Positions 1 through 6,024 of a stretch of 7,552 nucleotides of DNA are shown here, piece after piece. A program made the position numbers and the translations under genes. Below the pieces are notes generated by a model. The model ran no database searches, had not been told where the DNA came from, and saw nothing but the letters and a program-made list of their open reading frames with translations. The stretch spans positions 1 to 7,552 of the forward strand of contig CAZLZN010000033.1 of NCBI GenBank assembly GCA_964564035.1. Reading direction: 5' to 3'. Numbering within the stretch: the stretch's first letter is position 1; each line of letters begins with the position of its first letter. The DNA is from JAHIGH01 sp964564035 (lineage in GTDB: Bacteria; Patescibacteriota; Microgenomatia; Levybacterales; UBA12049).

Positions 1-67
1 AGTCCTTACTTATAATATAGTATGGTTTGCGATCAAGAGTCAATATGCAGGAGCAGGCCAGGAGGCA

Positions 68-2111
68 TCAAAGTTTGGCGGATTGTTCAATTCCCTCCTT
101 TAAGCCTTCGAGAGTACCGGCGATGACCGCTGCAAAAAGAAGGAGCAGTAACTGCGATTTAGTAAATTCATCGGTTTCTTTTGATAACGCATCGTTCAGA
201 AGGTTGAGTGCCTTGAGCTGTTTTTTTTCATCGTCTGTTAAGTTATTTACACCTTTTTTATCAGGATCAATTTTGTCTTTTAATTCTTGTATTCTTTTTT
301 TAATTGCTTCATGCATTTGTGCTTGTGGATCCATATCCTCCTTTTTTTCAATTTGCAAATTATTAATAACACTTGCTGTATCTATTAGCATGTCGGGGTT
401 TGCGGATAACATGGCAAGTACGTTTGCTTGTTTGTCAGGCGTGATATTGTATTCCGACATTTTATAGACTACTTCCCCCAATGCTTCTTTGCGTTTTTGC
501 TCGATATTAATTTCTTGTTGTTCGGGTTTTTGAGCGGATCCAGTTTGTATTTCCTCATTTGGCTTATTAGTCTCTGCGTTCGGGTTTGCAATTATATTTT
601 TAACTGATTGTTCGGCGTTTAGTACAGCGGCCGGATCTTTGTCAAATTCTTCTAATACTTTAGTTTTATTTGCTTCCGAAGCACCTGTCTCAACTAATCT
701 TGCTTCCAGGTTTTGTTTAGCTTGTTGTTTTAGTTCGGCAGCTTTTTCCTGATTATTCTCGTTTCCTTGCGTAAATTTATTTGGTTGTGTATCTGCTGCA
801 GCAGCAGGTTTTTCAACCGATTGTACAGTTGGTAATTGCTCGACGGGTGATTGTCCGGCATCGGGCAAAGATGGGACTTCACCGAATACCTGCGGTTGAT
901 CAGCCGGGGTTGCCTGTTCAGCCGGTATAGTAGATACAGGAGTTTCAGTTGGTGCTTCAGTCGCGGGGGGTTGCGTCTGTGTTGCAGTTTGAGGGGTTTC
1001 TCTATCGCTTGCGCCGCCGGTTTTGATGCGCTGGTCAATTTGCCGTAGTTTATCAGGCGATATGGTTACGGCAGGCTCGATAGGCGGTGCTTCGCCGTGA
1101 ATTGTTGTGTCTGCTTCAGCGGCAGGTTTTTCGGCTTGTTGTGTTTCTCTATCGCTTGCGCCGCCGGTTTTGATGCGGTCGTTTATATCTTTAATTTCAT
1201 CAGGAGACATATGGGATCTCTTTATTGCCAGAGCTTCAACGGTTGGCGGTGTTGCAGGGGTTTCGGATGGCGGCGGGGTTTCGGTGAATGGCGTTTGATT
1301 TTTTGTGGTTTTTTCAGCGGTTTCACGAGTAGCTTTTTTGGCCATTCGTGCTTCGCTTTCTGCATTGAGTTTAGATATCAGTGCGTCGTGGTCAGCTTGT
1401 CCTTGTCTCGCTGATTTTGCATCTTGGGCGGCTGGGTCGACAATCTGTTTCTCTCCAGTAGGTGCCGGAGGGGATTGGGTTTCGGCTGCCGGTCGGGGAC
1501 CTGCTGTTACTTCGGCAGCCCTTGCATCCAATGCTGCTTTTTNNNNNNNNNNNNNNNNNNNNNNNNNNNNNNNNNNNNNNNNNNNNNNNNNNNNNNNNNN
1601 NNNNNNNNNNNNNNNNNNNNNNNNNNNNNNNNNNNNNNNNNNCAATTGCCGCTCGTTTTGCTTCAGGGCTTTCCGCGAGAGCAGGGTCAGGAGTTTCTCC
1701 GGCCGGTCGGGGACCTGCTGTTACTTCGGCAGCCCTTGCATCCAATGCTGCTTTTTTGGCTGCGTCCGTGTCGGCTTTTTGTTTTGCCTGTGCATCTGCC
1801 TCTTCCTGCTGTCTTGCTTTTGCATCTGCTTCAGCTCTTTGCTGTTGTGCAATCCTGTCAATTGCCGCTCGTTTTGCTTCAGGGCTTTCCGCGAGAGCAG
1901 GGTCAGGAGTTTCAGCAACTAATTTAAGTACATCTCTAGGTTTTTCTCTTTTCGTGCCGGGTTCGCCGATGATGCTTTTGATTCGTAGTTCGGCGGGGTT
2001 GAGGAGGCCGGATTTTTCTGCACCGTTTTCTACGCCGGGAGATTCGGCTTTCGGTAATGCTTCTATTTTTGTCGGTACAGGTTGTTGTGCTTCTGGATTT
2101 TCTCCATTCAT
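68..2111 (-). CDS. Long repeat-containing, low-complexity protein of unknown function (interrupted by an assembly gap)
   Basis: I do not recognise this gene. It starts at the ATG at 2111, preceded by a GGAG ribosome-binding site, overlaps the upstream gene by 4 bp (ATGA), and ends in TGA at 68. The 100-N gap shifts the apparent frame: the two halves differ by 2 nt modulo 3, so a true gap of 102 nt would give one reading frame of about 681 residues. No signal peptide is visible. The first two thirds are rich in Ala, Glu, Gln, Pro and Lys and probably disordered or coiled-coil, with a 72-residue repeat and then a 49-residue repeat ending in RIKTGGASDRET. The C-terminal third looks folded and helical. 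It ends with a hydrophobic stretch (SQLLLLLFAAVIAGTLEGL) followed by a short charged tail, which could be a tail anchor or an amphipathic helix. Its role is unknown. Coupling to the 119-residue gene suggests that the two products act together. Confidence 0.85.
996..1177 (-). repeat. 147-bp spaced (49-residue) repeat, RIKTGGASDRET motif
   Basis: A 35-nt segment at 996-1030 recurs exactly at 1143-1177, a spacing of 147 bp or 49 codons. Both copies encode RIKTGGASDRET, preceded by a related SPD(E/K)(I/L)(K/R)(D/Q)I(N/D)(D/Q) segment. The intervening residues are Pro/Glu/Ala-rich and not clearly repeated. The pattern looks like a short helix plus a Gly-rich turn, used twice in a disordered linker. 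Confidence 0.85.
1491..1913 (-). repeat. 216-bp (72-residue) tandem repeat in the long protein gene
   Basis: Two blocks are duplicated without mismatch: 1643-1697 equals 1859-1913 (55 nt), and 1491-1542 equals 1705-1756 (52 nt, measured across the gap). The first pair is spaced 216 bp. The second would also be spaced 216 bp if the gap were 102 nt. Each unit encodes 72 residues, starting ETPDPALAESPEAKRAAI, running through an Ala/Gln/Glu/Lys-rich helical middle and ending KAALDARAAEVTAGPRPA. Nucleotide-level identity points to recent duplication or ongoing homogenisation. At least two units exist; the gap may hide more. Confidence 0.9.
1543..1642. other. Assembly gap (100 N placeholder)
   Basis: One hundred N lie inside a near-identical tandem repeat of the long minus-strand gene. 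The sequence ending at 1542 matches the copy ending at 1756, and the sequence resuming at 1643 matches the copy starting at 1859. The intervening stretch of the intact copy (1757-1858) is exactly 102 nt. The missing DNA is therefore best predicted as 102 nt, or 102 plus a multiple of 216 if further repeat units were collapsed. Either value restores the reading frame. Confidence 0.95.
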
Positions 2112-2467
2112 AACTGGTCTCCGAGTTTTACGTCTCCTTTCAGGGTTTTTTTGACTACGGCGTGTGCTTCTTCGAATTTGTTTTCTTTGAGAAGATTGGT
2201 CACATGACTGAGTACCAGTTCTTTGATTTGTTCTTCGTAATCGCTGTGGATCGCCATAGCAACAGGGATCAGTTCCGGGAAGTACTTGTCGAACTCGCGG
2301 GCGACAGTTCTTATCTCCTCTAGATTCATTCCGGGTTTGAGATTTTCCAGAATATATCTGGCGAGAGCGCGCGCCCGGACAGCGTCCATTTTGCGAGCCG
2401 TAATTTTGGCTGAAATAATATCCAGTATGTCATTTTCGATTTTTTTCAGATATTCGTCCGGATCCAT
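2108..2467 (-). CDS. Small helical hypothetical protein, first gene of a coupled pair
   Basis: This 119-residue protein matches no family I can name. It starts MDPDEYLKKIENDILDIISAKI and is almost entirely predicted helix, rich in charged residues and Leu/Ile. It has no signal peptide, transmembrane segment or Cys. Its TGA stop overlaps the next ATG (ATGA, 2108-2111), so translation of the long repeat protein is probably coupled to it. The ATG at 2467 lies just 6 nt after an extended -10 box, so the mRNA is probably leaderless. A role as a cytoplasmic partner or chaperone of the long protein is inference from coupling only. Confidence 0.8.
   Translation of the reverse strand: MDPDEYLKKIENDILDIISAKITARKMDAVRARALARYILENLKPGMNLEEIRTVAREFDKYFPELIPVAMAIHSDYEEQIKELVLSHVTNLLKENKFEEAHAVVKKTLKGDVKLGDQL
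2119..2122 (-). promoter_or_regulatory. Shine-Dalgarno site (GGAG) for the long repeat protein
   Basis: On the minus strand GGAG lies 7 nt before the ATG at 2111, inside the end of the upstream coding region. It supports this start codon and shows that an internal operon gene uses a Shine-Dalgarno, whereas the first gene of the operon has no 5' leader. Confidence 0.6.
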
Positions 2468-2473
2468 TAATTT

Positions 2474-2482
2474 AGTATATCA
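2474..2482 (-). promoter_or_regulatory. Extended -10 promoter, leaderless start
   Basis: On the minus strand TGATATACT combines a TGN extension with TATACT. It ends exactly 6 nt before the ATG at 2467, so transcription should begin at or next to the A of the start codon. No good -35 hexamer is visible at 16-18 bp spacing, which is typical when an extended -10 carries recognition. The same nine bases stand before the Nudix gene at the same distance. Confidence 0.65.
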
Positions 2483-2550
2483 GGATTTTGAGGCATAATT
2501 CCATAGTTTGCCTGACTGGATTTATCATTTCAAATGAATTAATATTACCG

Positions 2551-3072
2551 ATGCACGATATGGATACGAAATTTTATATTTTCAGACATGGCGAGACTTT
2601 TGCTACAAAAGCCGGTACGGGATACGGCTTAAGAATATTTAGCGCGGATATTTTACCGGAAGCAAGAGGTCCATTGGAGAGAATCGGAAAATATCTTAAA
2701 GATAAAAATATTGATTTCAGTGTGAGTTCAAAGTTTAGAAGATGCCGGCAGAGCGCAGGGATTGTTGAGGAAATAACGGGAAATAAATTCGCATATGATA
2801 GCAGATTGAACGAATATTTTCTGGAGCCGTACTGGTATTTGAGGAGACGAGTGGCATCGCTTATTAACGAAGCGCGGGAGAAAAAATATCAAACTGTTTG
2901 TATTTGTACGCATGGGGCGGTGATCGCGGCTTTGATCCACGTGTTGACCCCTGAGGCATCGAGGCGGCCTTTTAGTATTTATAATTTTCCGCCTCCGGGG
3001 GTACTTATTTCCGTAATTGACGGGAAAGTTACCCAGATGAATTTCAATGAAATAAATAATGAAATAAAGTGA
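2551..3072 (+). CDS. Histidine phosphatase (phosphoglycerate mutase-like) family protein
   Basis: The product is a 173-residue phosphatase of the histidine phosphatase superfamily, which uses a phosphohistidine intermediate; the substrate cannot be read from sequence. From the ATG at 2551 the catalytic RHGE is at residues 12-15 (His13). The FRRCRQSA segment at 62-69 matches the family's phosphate-binding (S/L)RRxxQTA region. Glu88 in RLNEYF is a likely acid, and the second catalytic His121 lies in CTHGAVIAAL. A longer TTG-initiated reading from 2488 is unlikely because it would run over the promoter of the divergent gene. The ATG at 2560 is an alternative start, giving 170 residues. No Shine-Dalgarno is visible; a weak AT-rich -10-like stretch near 2538-2545 may serve a leaderless start. 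The stop overlaps the lipid kinase gene, so the two are co-expressed. Confidence 0.88.
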   Translation: MHDMDTKFYIFRHGETFATKAGTGYGLRIFSADILPEARGPLERIGKYLKDKNIDFSVSSKFRRCRQSAGIVEEITGNKFAYDSRLNEYFLEPYWYLRRRVASLINEAREKKYQTVCICTHGAVIAALIHVLTPEASRRPFSIYNFPPPGVLISVIDGKVTQMNFNEINNEIK

Positions 3073-4052
3073 AAAATTCGTTTAAAAAATATAAGCTTAT
3101 TTATAATCCGACGGCAGGTCAGAAAAGAGCGGTCGCGGGTTTGCCTGCCAATATTGGGCTTAATGAGGCGCTAAATGTACTGAGGAGATATAAAATCAGT
3201 GCCGATGTGGAAGAAACCAAATATCATGGGCACGCAAAAGAAATAGCAGAGAGCGCTGTCAAACATGGTTATGACGCGGTTATATCGGCAGGCGGGGACG
3301 GTACGATCTCGGAGATAGCGGGAGTACTAACAGGCAAGAAAGTTGTTCTCGGGATTTTGCCTTTTGGAACGTATATGAATATACCCAAAATGCTTCACAT
3401 TCCACAAGACGTGGAGAAGGCGGCGGTTTTGATAAGGGCAGGAAACGTATTAAAAATTGACGCCGGTGCTATAAATGTTTTGTCCGGTAAAAAATTGTCG
3501 CCCGTGAAATATTTTTTTGAGAATTCGGGTATTGGATTTGAGGCTGAGATGCAAAAGCACTTCGGAAAACTTGAGAAGGGAAACTGGTTTGAGCTTTTTA
3601 ATTTGTTGAAAATAATTTGGGCTTTTTATTTTTACCGTGCAAGAATAATTCTCGACAGCTCAACCGAAATTAAGACCAGGGCAAGTACGATTATGGTCTC
3701 AAACGGTCCTCTTACGGGCGCGGGGCTTACGGTAGCGCCGGGCGCGAAGCTTGATGATCATCGTCTTACGGTTTCGGTTTATAAAATGTCCAGATGGGGG
3801 GTTTTGAAATTCGTGATAGGTCAGAAGTTCGCGGGGAGGGTATATTCAAAGGATGTAAAGAGATACAAGGCGAAATCGGTCAGAATTGAAACCAGAAAAC
3901 CGCGTTTGGTGCACGCGGACAGCAGGATATTCGGGAAGACACCTGTCGAGTATAGTATTTTACCGAAAGCATTGAATGTAATTACGGGTTTCTCTAAAGA
4001 TTGGGATATATTTTTGCCGGATCAGCCGGAGATCGTGTTTAGATTGGAGTAA
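3069..4052 (+). CDS. Diacylglycerol kinase-family lipid kinase
   Basis: This 327-residue cytoplasmic or membrane-associated kinase belongs to the DAGK catalytic family (YegS/DgkB-like), which phosphorylates a lipid hydroxyl using ATP. Seen motifs are YNPTAG at 12-17, the nucleotide-binding GGDGT at 75-79, and GILPFGTYMNIPK at 95-107 in the place of the usual PxGTxND segment. The C-terminal beta-sandwich half carries NSGIGFEAEM, SNGPLTGAGLTVAPGAKLDDHRL and a final SILPKALNVI segment. Two usual signatures are altered: DG before the LxV strand is DDHRL, and the DGE near the end is replaced by HADSR. The start is GTG at 3069, overlapping the upstream TGA (GTGA), with no Shine-Dalgarno, so initiation is probably by coupling. 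The acceptor may be diacylglycerol, undecaprenol or a sphingoid-like lipid; sequence alone does not decide. Confidence 0.9.
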   Translation: MKNSFKKYKLIYNPTAGQKRAVAGLPANIGLNEALNVLRRYKISADVEETKYHGHAKEIAESAVKHGYDAVISAGGDGTISEIAGVLTGKKVVLGILPFGTYMNIPKMLHIPQDVEKAAVLIRAGNVLKIDAGAINVLSGKKLSPVKYFFENSGIGFEAEMQKHFGKLEKGNWFELFNLLKIIWAFYFYRARIILDSSTEIKTRASTIMVSNGPLTGAGLTVAPGAKLDDHRLTVSVYKMSRWGVLKFVIGQKFAGRVYSKDVKRYKAKSVRIETRKPRLVHADSRIFGKTPVEYSILPKALNVITGFSKDWDIFLPDQPEIVFRLE

Positions 4053-4072
4053 GAGGCATTTTGTGTTATAAT
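4044..4072 (+). promoter_or_regulatory. Promoter of the T-box/ATP-grasp transcript
   Basis: A perfect TATAAT at 4067-4072 is preceded by TGT (4064-4066), making an extended -10. A weak -35 (TTGGAG, 4044-4049) stands at 17 bp spacing and is formed by the last two sense codons of the lipid kinase gene. Transcription should start near 4079, just before the T-box leader. This gives the ligase its own regulated transcript despite lying downstream of the kinase operon. Confidence 0.75.
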
Positions 4073-4078
4073 ATTTGT

Positions 4079-4318
4079 AGTTAATAAATGCATTTGAGTC
4101 TACCGCAGTAGACGAGCAGAGCAGGAGAAAGCTGATTTTTCAGCACAACTGTTACGGAAGTCAACCGTAAAAATATGACAAAGCGTGTCGGTAATCCCGA
4201 ATGAATCGGGAAAACAGGAGCGCAGATAATTGAGCCCCGATCGGATCGGGGGAAGCAAGGTGGTACCACGGGTTTTCCCGTCCTTGTCCCATATTTTGGG
4301 ATGATGACGGGTTTTTTT
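4079..4318 (+). ncRNA. T-box riboswitch (tRNA-sensing leader)
   Basis: The leader contains the T-box core AAGGTGGTACCACGG (4257-4271). Antiterminator helix A1 pairs CAAGG (4256-4260) with CCTTG (4282-4286). The seven-base bulge TGGTACC (4261-4267) would bind the tRNA NCCA end, and helix A2 pairs ACGGG (4268-4272) with CCCGT (4277-4281). A Stem III-like hairpin (4235-4251) lies just upstream. The variable T-box base is U, which should pair with a tRNA whose discriminator base is A. The 5' part is unusual: there are hairpins at 4131-4144, 4152-4170 and 4196-4210. A possible Stem I pairs 4108-4113 with 4160-4165 (one A-A mismatch) and 4120-4124 with 4149-4153, leaving an internal loop with ACGGAA (4154-4159) as a candidate specifier strand. 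The start is inferred from the promoter. Uncharged tRNA should favour read-through into the ligase gene. Confidence 0.9.
4277..4318 (+). terminator. Intrinsic terminator of the T-box leader
   Basis: A 14-position stem (4277-4290 with 4298-4311, one C-T mismatch) closes a seven-base loop and is followed by seven T (4312-4318). Its left arm contains CCTTG and CCCGT, which are also the right arms of antiterminator helices A1 and A2. The two structures are therefore mutually exclusive, as required for T-box attenuation. Confidence 0.92.
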
Positions 4319-4326
4319 GTGCCCGG

Positions 4327-4334
4327 AAAGGTGG
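4327..4334 (+). promoter_or_regulatory. Ribosome-binding site that fixes the ligase start
   Basis: AAAGGTGG lies just after the terminator T-tract and just before the ATG at 4337. The in-frame ATG at 4301 is inside the terminator hairpin and has no ribosome-binding site, so 4337 is the start. Confidence 0.7.
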
Positions 4335-4336
4335 GT

Positions 4337-5638
4337 ATGGAGAGAAAATATAATTTTGCGGCAATTCACAGTCAATCAAACCGGCCGGATAGTCCTCTTG
4401 GTATTGAGGGGCATCCTGAGGAGCAGGCATATGAAAGCAGGGCGATATGCTTGCAGTCTGACGTGGTTGGCTTGAGTAAGCCGATTGAGAAAGAGTACTT
4501 AATTTATTTTAAAAATATCCTCAAGCAACAAATACCGGAAATAATTATTCCAAAGAGAACGGATAAATCACTTTCTCATTCTTTTATTAAAGACAAAGAG
4601 GCGCGAAATAGATTGAAAAATTGTTTCAATAAAAATGGACAGAGAGGTATTTTGTCCGTATTTGATCCGACCGAGAGCGAGAAGGAGATGCTTTATGGAT
4701 TTAGAAAGGACGGGATTTTTGTTGATCCTGAGGTGGATTATGATTTGGCGTTTCGGCTTGGAAATAAAGCGGGATTCAGGGATTTTTGCAGAGAATACGA
4801 TTTGCCTCAACTGAGAGGCGGTGTATTTGACGACGAGAGGAAGCTTAAAATTTTTGTTGATTCAATGAGTGCGAAAGGTGCAAAAACAGTACTGAAACAT
4901 CCGAACGGTACGGCCGGGGAGGGATTGATGATAACTGATTATTTAGATGACGGTCAATCTAAATCTGTATCGAAATGGATGTCCGGCGCGGGGTGTGTGG
5001 TCGCGGAAGAGTTTAGTCAGAAAGGTTCGGAGCACTCGATTCATGTCTATATTGATCCTTTAACTAAGTCGCCAAAGCTATCGGGAATTTATGATCAGTT
5101 GGTTGTTGAAACTGATAACGGTTTCGCACATTATGGCTGTAGTTATCCTGTCCAAAATAAAATGTTGCTAAAGCGGCTTGAGAATTTGACTAATGATAAG
5201 ATAATGCCGGCATTAGGTGATGTGAATTATACTGGTCCGGCGTGTTTTGATGTGCTCGCGGATCCGGATCATTTTATGGAGTTAAATACCAGGGCTGGTG
5301 CAAATATGTATGCTCACGCAATGGTAAAAAGAGCGGCGAGATCTGTTTATGGAATGAAAGAGCCGGGCAGTGCAGCGTTTATTTTTTTGGCAGGGCTTAG
5401 GCATGATAAGCGCTCTTTTGAAGCATTGGTTAAACATAATGAAAAATTATTTGAACCTAAAAGTGATGGGATGCTTATTTTTTCAAATCCGGGGAGACAT
5501 GAGTTCGGGAGTTTTGATGTGATCGCGATGAGTCCGGTTGGTTTGTCGACGGCTGAGGGTGTACTGTATGAGGGGCTCGCGAGTTTTTGGGGAAAGCAGG
5601 ACGCGCAGGGGTTTTTGGATAGGGTTTATAGGAGGTAA
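4337..5638 (+). CDS. PGM1-like ATP-grasp amino acid/peptide ligase
   Basis: This 433-residue cytosolic enzyme is predicted to activate a carboxylate as an acyl-phosphate with ATP and join it to an amine. Residues 30-160 resemble the N-terminal region of PGM1-type (pheganomycin) peptide ligases: YESRAI at 32-37, a FDPTE segment at 109-113, and LGNKAGFRDFCREYDLP at 141-157, which precedes the ATP-grasp fold. The ATP-grasp part shows Lys187 and the Gly-rich loop GTAGEGL (191-197), the hinge VAEEF (222-226), Asp305 in GPACFDVL, and the metal/ATP motif ELNTR (315-319). The last 110 residues are a C-terminal extension. Start choice rests on the Shine-Dalgarno-like AAAGGTGG. It is the only gene after the T-box terminator, so its expression should follow charging of one tRNA, and that amino acid may be its substrate or product component. 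Another carboxylate-amine ligation is possible. Confidence 0.85.
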   Translation: MERKYNFAAIHSQSNRPDSPLGIEGHPEEQAYESRAICLQSDVVGLSKPIEKEYLIYFKNILKQQIPEIIIPKRTDKSLSHSFIKDKEARNRLKNCFNKNGQRGILSVFDPTESEKEMLYGFRKDGIFVDPEVDYDLAFRLGNKAGFRDFCREYDLPQLRGGVFDDERKLKIFVDSMSAKGAKTVLKHPNGTAGEGLMITDYLDDGQSKSVSKWMSGAGCVVAEEFSQKGSEHSIHVYIDPLTKSPKLSGIYDQLVVETDNGFAHYGCSYPVQNKMLLKRLENLTNDKIMPALGDVNYTGPACFDVLADPDHFMELNTRAGANMYAHAMVKRAARSVYGMKEPGSAAFIFLAGLRHDKRSFEALVKHNEKLFEPKSDGMLIFSNPGRHEFGSFDVIAMSPVGLSTAEGVLYEGLASFWGKQDAQGFLDRVYRR

Positions 5639-5639
5639 A

Positions 5640-5882
5640 TTAATATTTTTCTTGTTGAGGTATATTTAGAGCAATTGTGTAAAAATTATTCCATTTCGTG
5701 CCGGGGCGGCCGCGGAGGATTTGGTGAGCGATTCCGATTTGTCCTGTTTCATGGTTGATGTAGGTGGTTTTTCTCCATACCGCGCCCATGACAGCGGCGC
5801 AGATTGAGGTGCCCTCGGCAATATTTTTGGTTATCTCGCTGCTTGCGATTTGCCCGGCATTGTTTTCCGATTGTTCGTGCAT
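5640..5882 (-). CDS. Small hypothetical protein (80 residues)
   Basis: I do not recognise this gene. The composition is normal for a globular protein, with sensible synonymous codon choice, Trp/Tyr/Cys/His residues and a central block reading TTYINHETGQIGIAHQIL followed by RGRPGTKWNNFYTIAL. It has no signal peptide or membrane segment. The ATG at 5882 has no Shine-Dalgarno; TAAAAT on the minus strand ends 8 nt before it, compatible with a leaderless or near-leaderless start. Its TAA stop is one base from the convergent stop of the ligase gene, with no terminator between. It could be a spurious reading, but the length and composition favour a real gene. Confidence 0.6.
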   Translation of the reverse strand: MHEQSENNAGQIASSEITKNIAEGTSICAAVMGAVWRKTTYINHETGQIGIAHQILRGRPGTKWNNFYTIALNIPQQEKY

Positions 5883-5942
5883 ATGTTTGTATTTTAGACT
5901 GTGATGAGAGCTTGAGCTTTATTTTATGATTACAAGGAGATT

Positions 5943-6020
5943 ATGGAGAGGTTACAAAGCTTGTTGGGCAGACGGGGCAACTGGGGGTTGATTTTACAGA
6001 CCTTATTAGTGTTACAATAG
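5943..6020 (+). CDS. Possible 25-residue small ORF ahead of the GH130 gene
   Basis: AAGGAG (5934-5939) stands 3 nt before an ATG at 5943 that opens a 25-codon frame ending in TAG at 6018-6020, four bases before the GH130 start. The peptide begins MERLQSLLGRRG and ends LILQTLLVLQ, a basic then hydrophobic pattern. A TATGAT at 5925-5930 could be a -10, but the resulting leader would be only a few bases and would cut into the Shine-Dalgarno. The ORF covers the GH130 promoter. It may be a leader peptide, a small membrane peptide or chance. Confidence 0.25.
   Translation: MERLQSLLGRRGNWGLILQTLLVLQ
6010..6018 (+). promoter_or_regulatory. Extended -10 promoter of the GH130 gene, leaderless start
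   Basis: TGTTACAAT (TGN plus TACAAT) ends exactly 6 nt before the ATG at 6025. A TTGATT at 5988-5993 is a possible -35 at a long 19-bp spacing. Spacing to the start codon is the same as in the promoters at 2474-2482 and 7509-7517, pointing to a leaderless mRNA. Confidence 0.6.
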
Positions 6021-6024
6021 GTAT

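Noticed and set aside
11..24. TATAAT followed closely by ATG on the plus strand at the window edge
   Set aside because: The following frame is short (about 34 codons) and overlaps the end of the minus-strand gene; no TGN extension is present.
1392..1542. Apparent frameshift or truncation of the long gene after the gap
   Set aside because: The frame change is fully explained by a placeholder of 100 N where 102 nt are expected.
996..1913. CRISPR-like array
   Set aside because: The repeats are long, protein-coding, in frame and only two copies each, with no regular short spacers.
27..2154. Several plus-strand ORFs opposite the long repeat gene
   Set aside because: They are Cys/Ser/Phe-rich antisense readings of Ala/Glu-rich coding DNA and include runs through the N gap; the minus-strand frame has the coherent repeats, ribosome-binding site and coupling.
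2488..2550. Longer TTG-initiated start for the histidine phosphatase
   Set aside because: The extra 21 residues do not resemble the family and lie across the upstream region of the divergent promoter; the family normally begins a few residues before the first beta-strand.
4301..4336. Upstream in-frame ATG for the ATP-grasp ligase at 4301
   Set aside because: It lies inside the right arm of the T-box terminator and has no ribosome-binding site; the ATG at 4337 follows AAAGGTGG.
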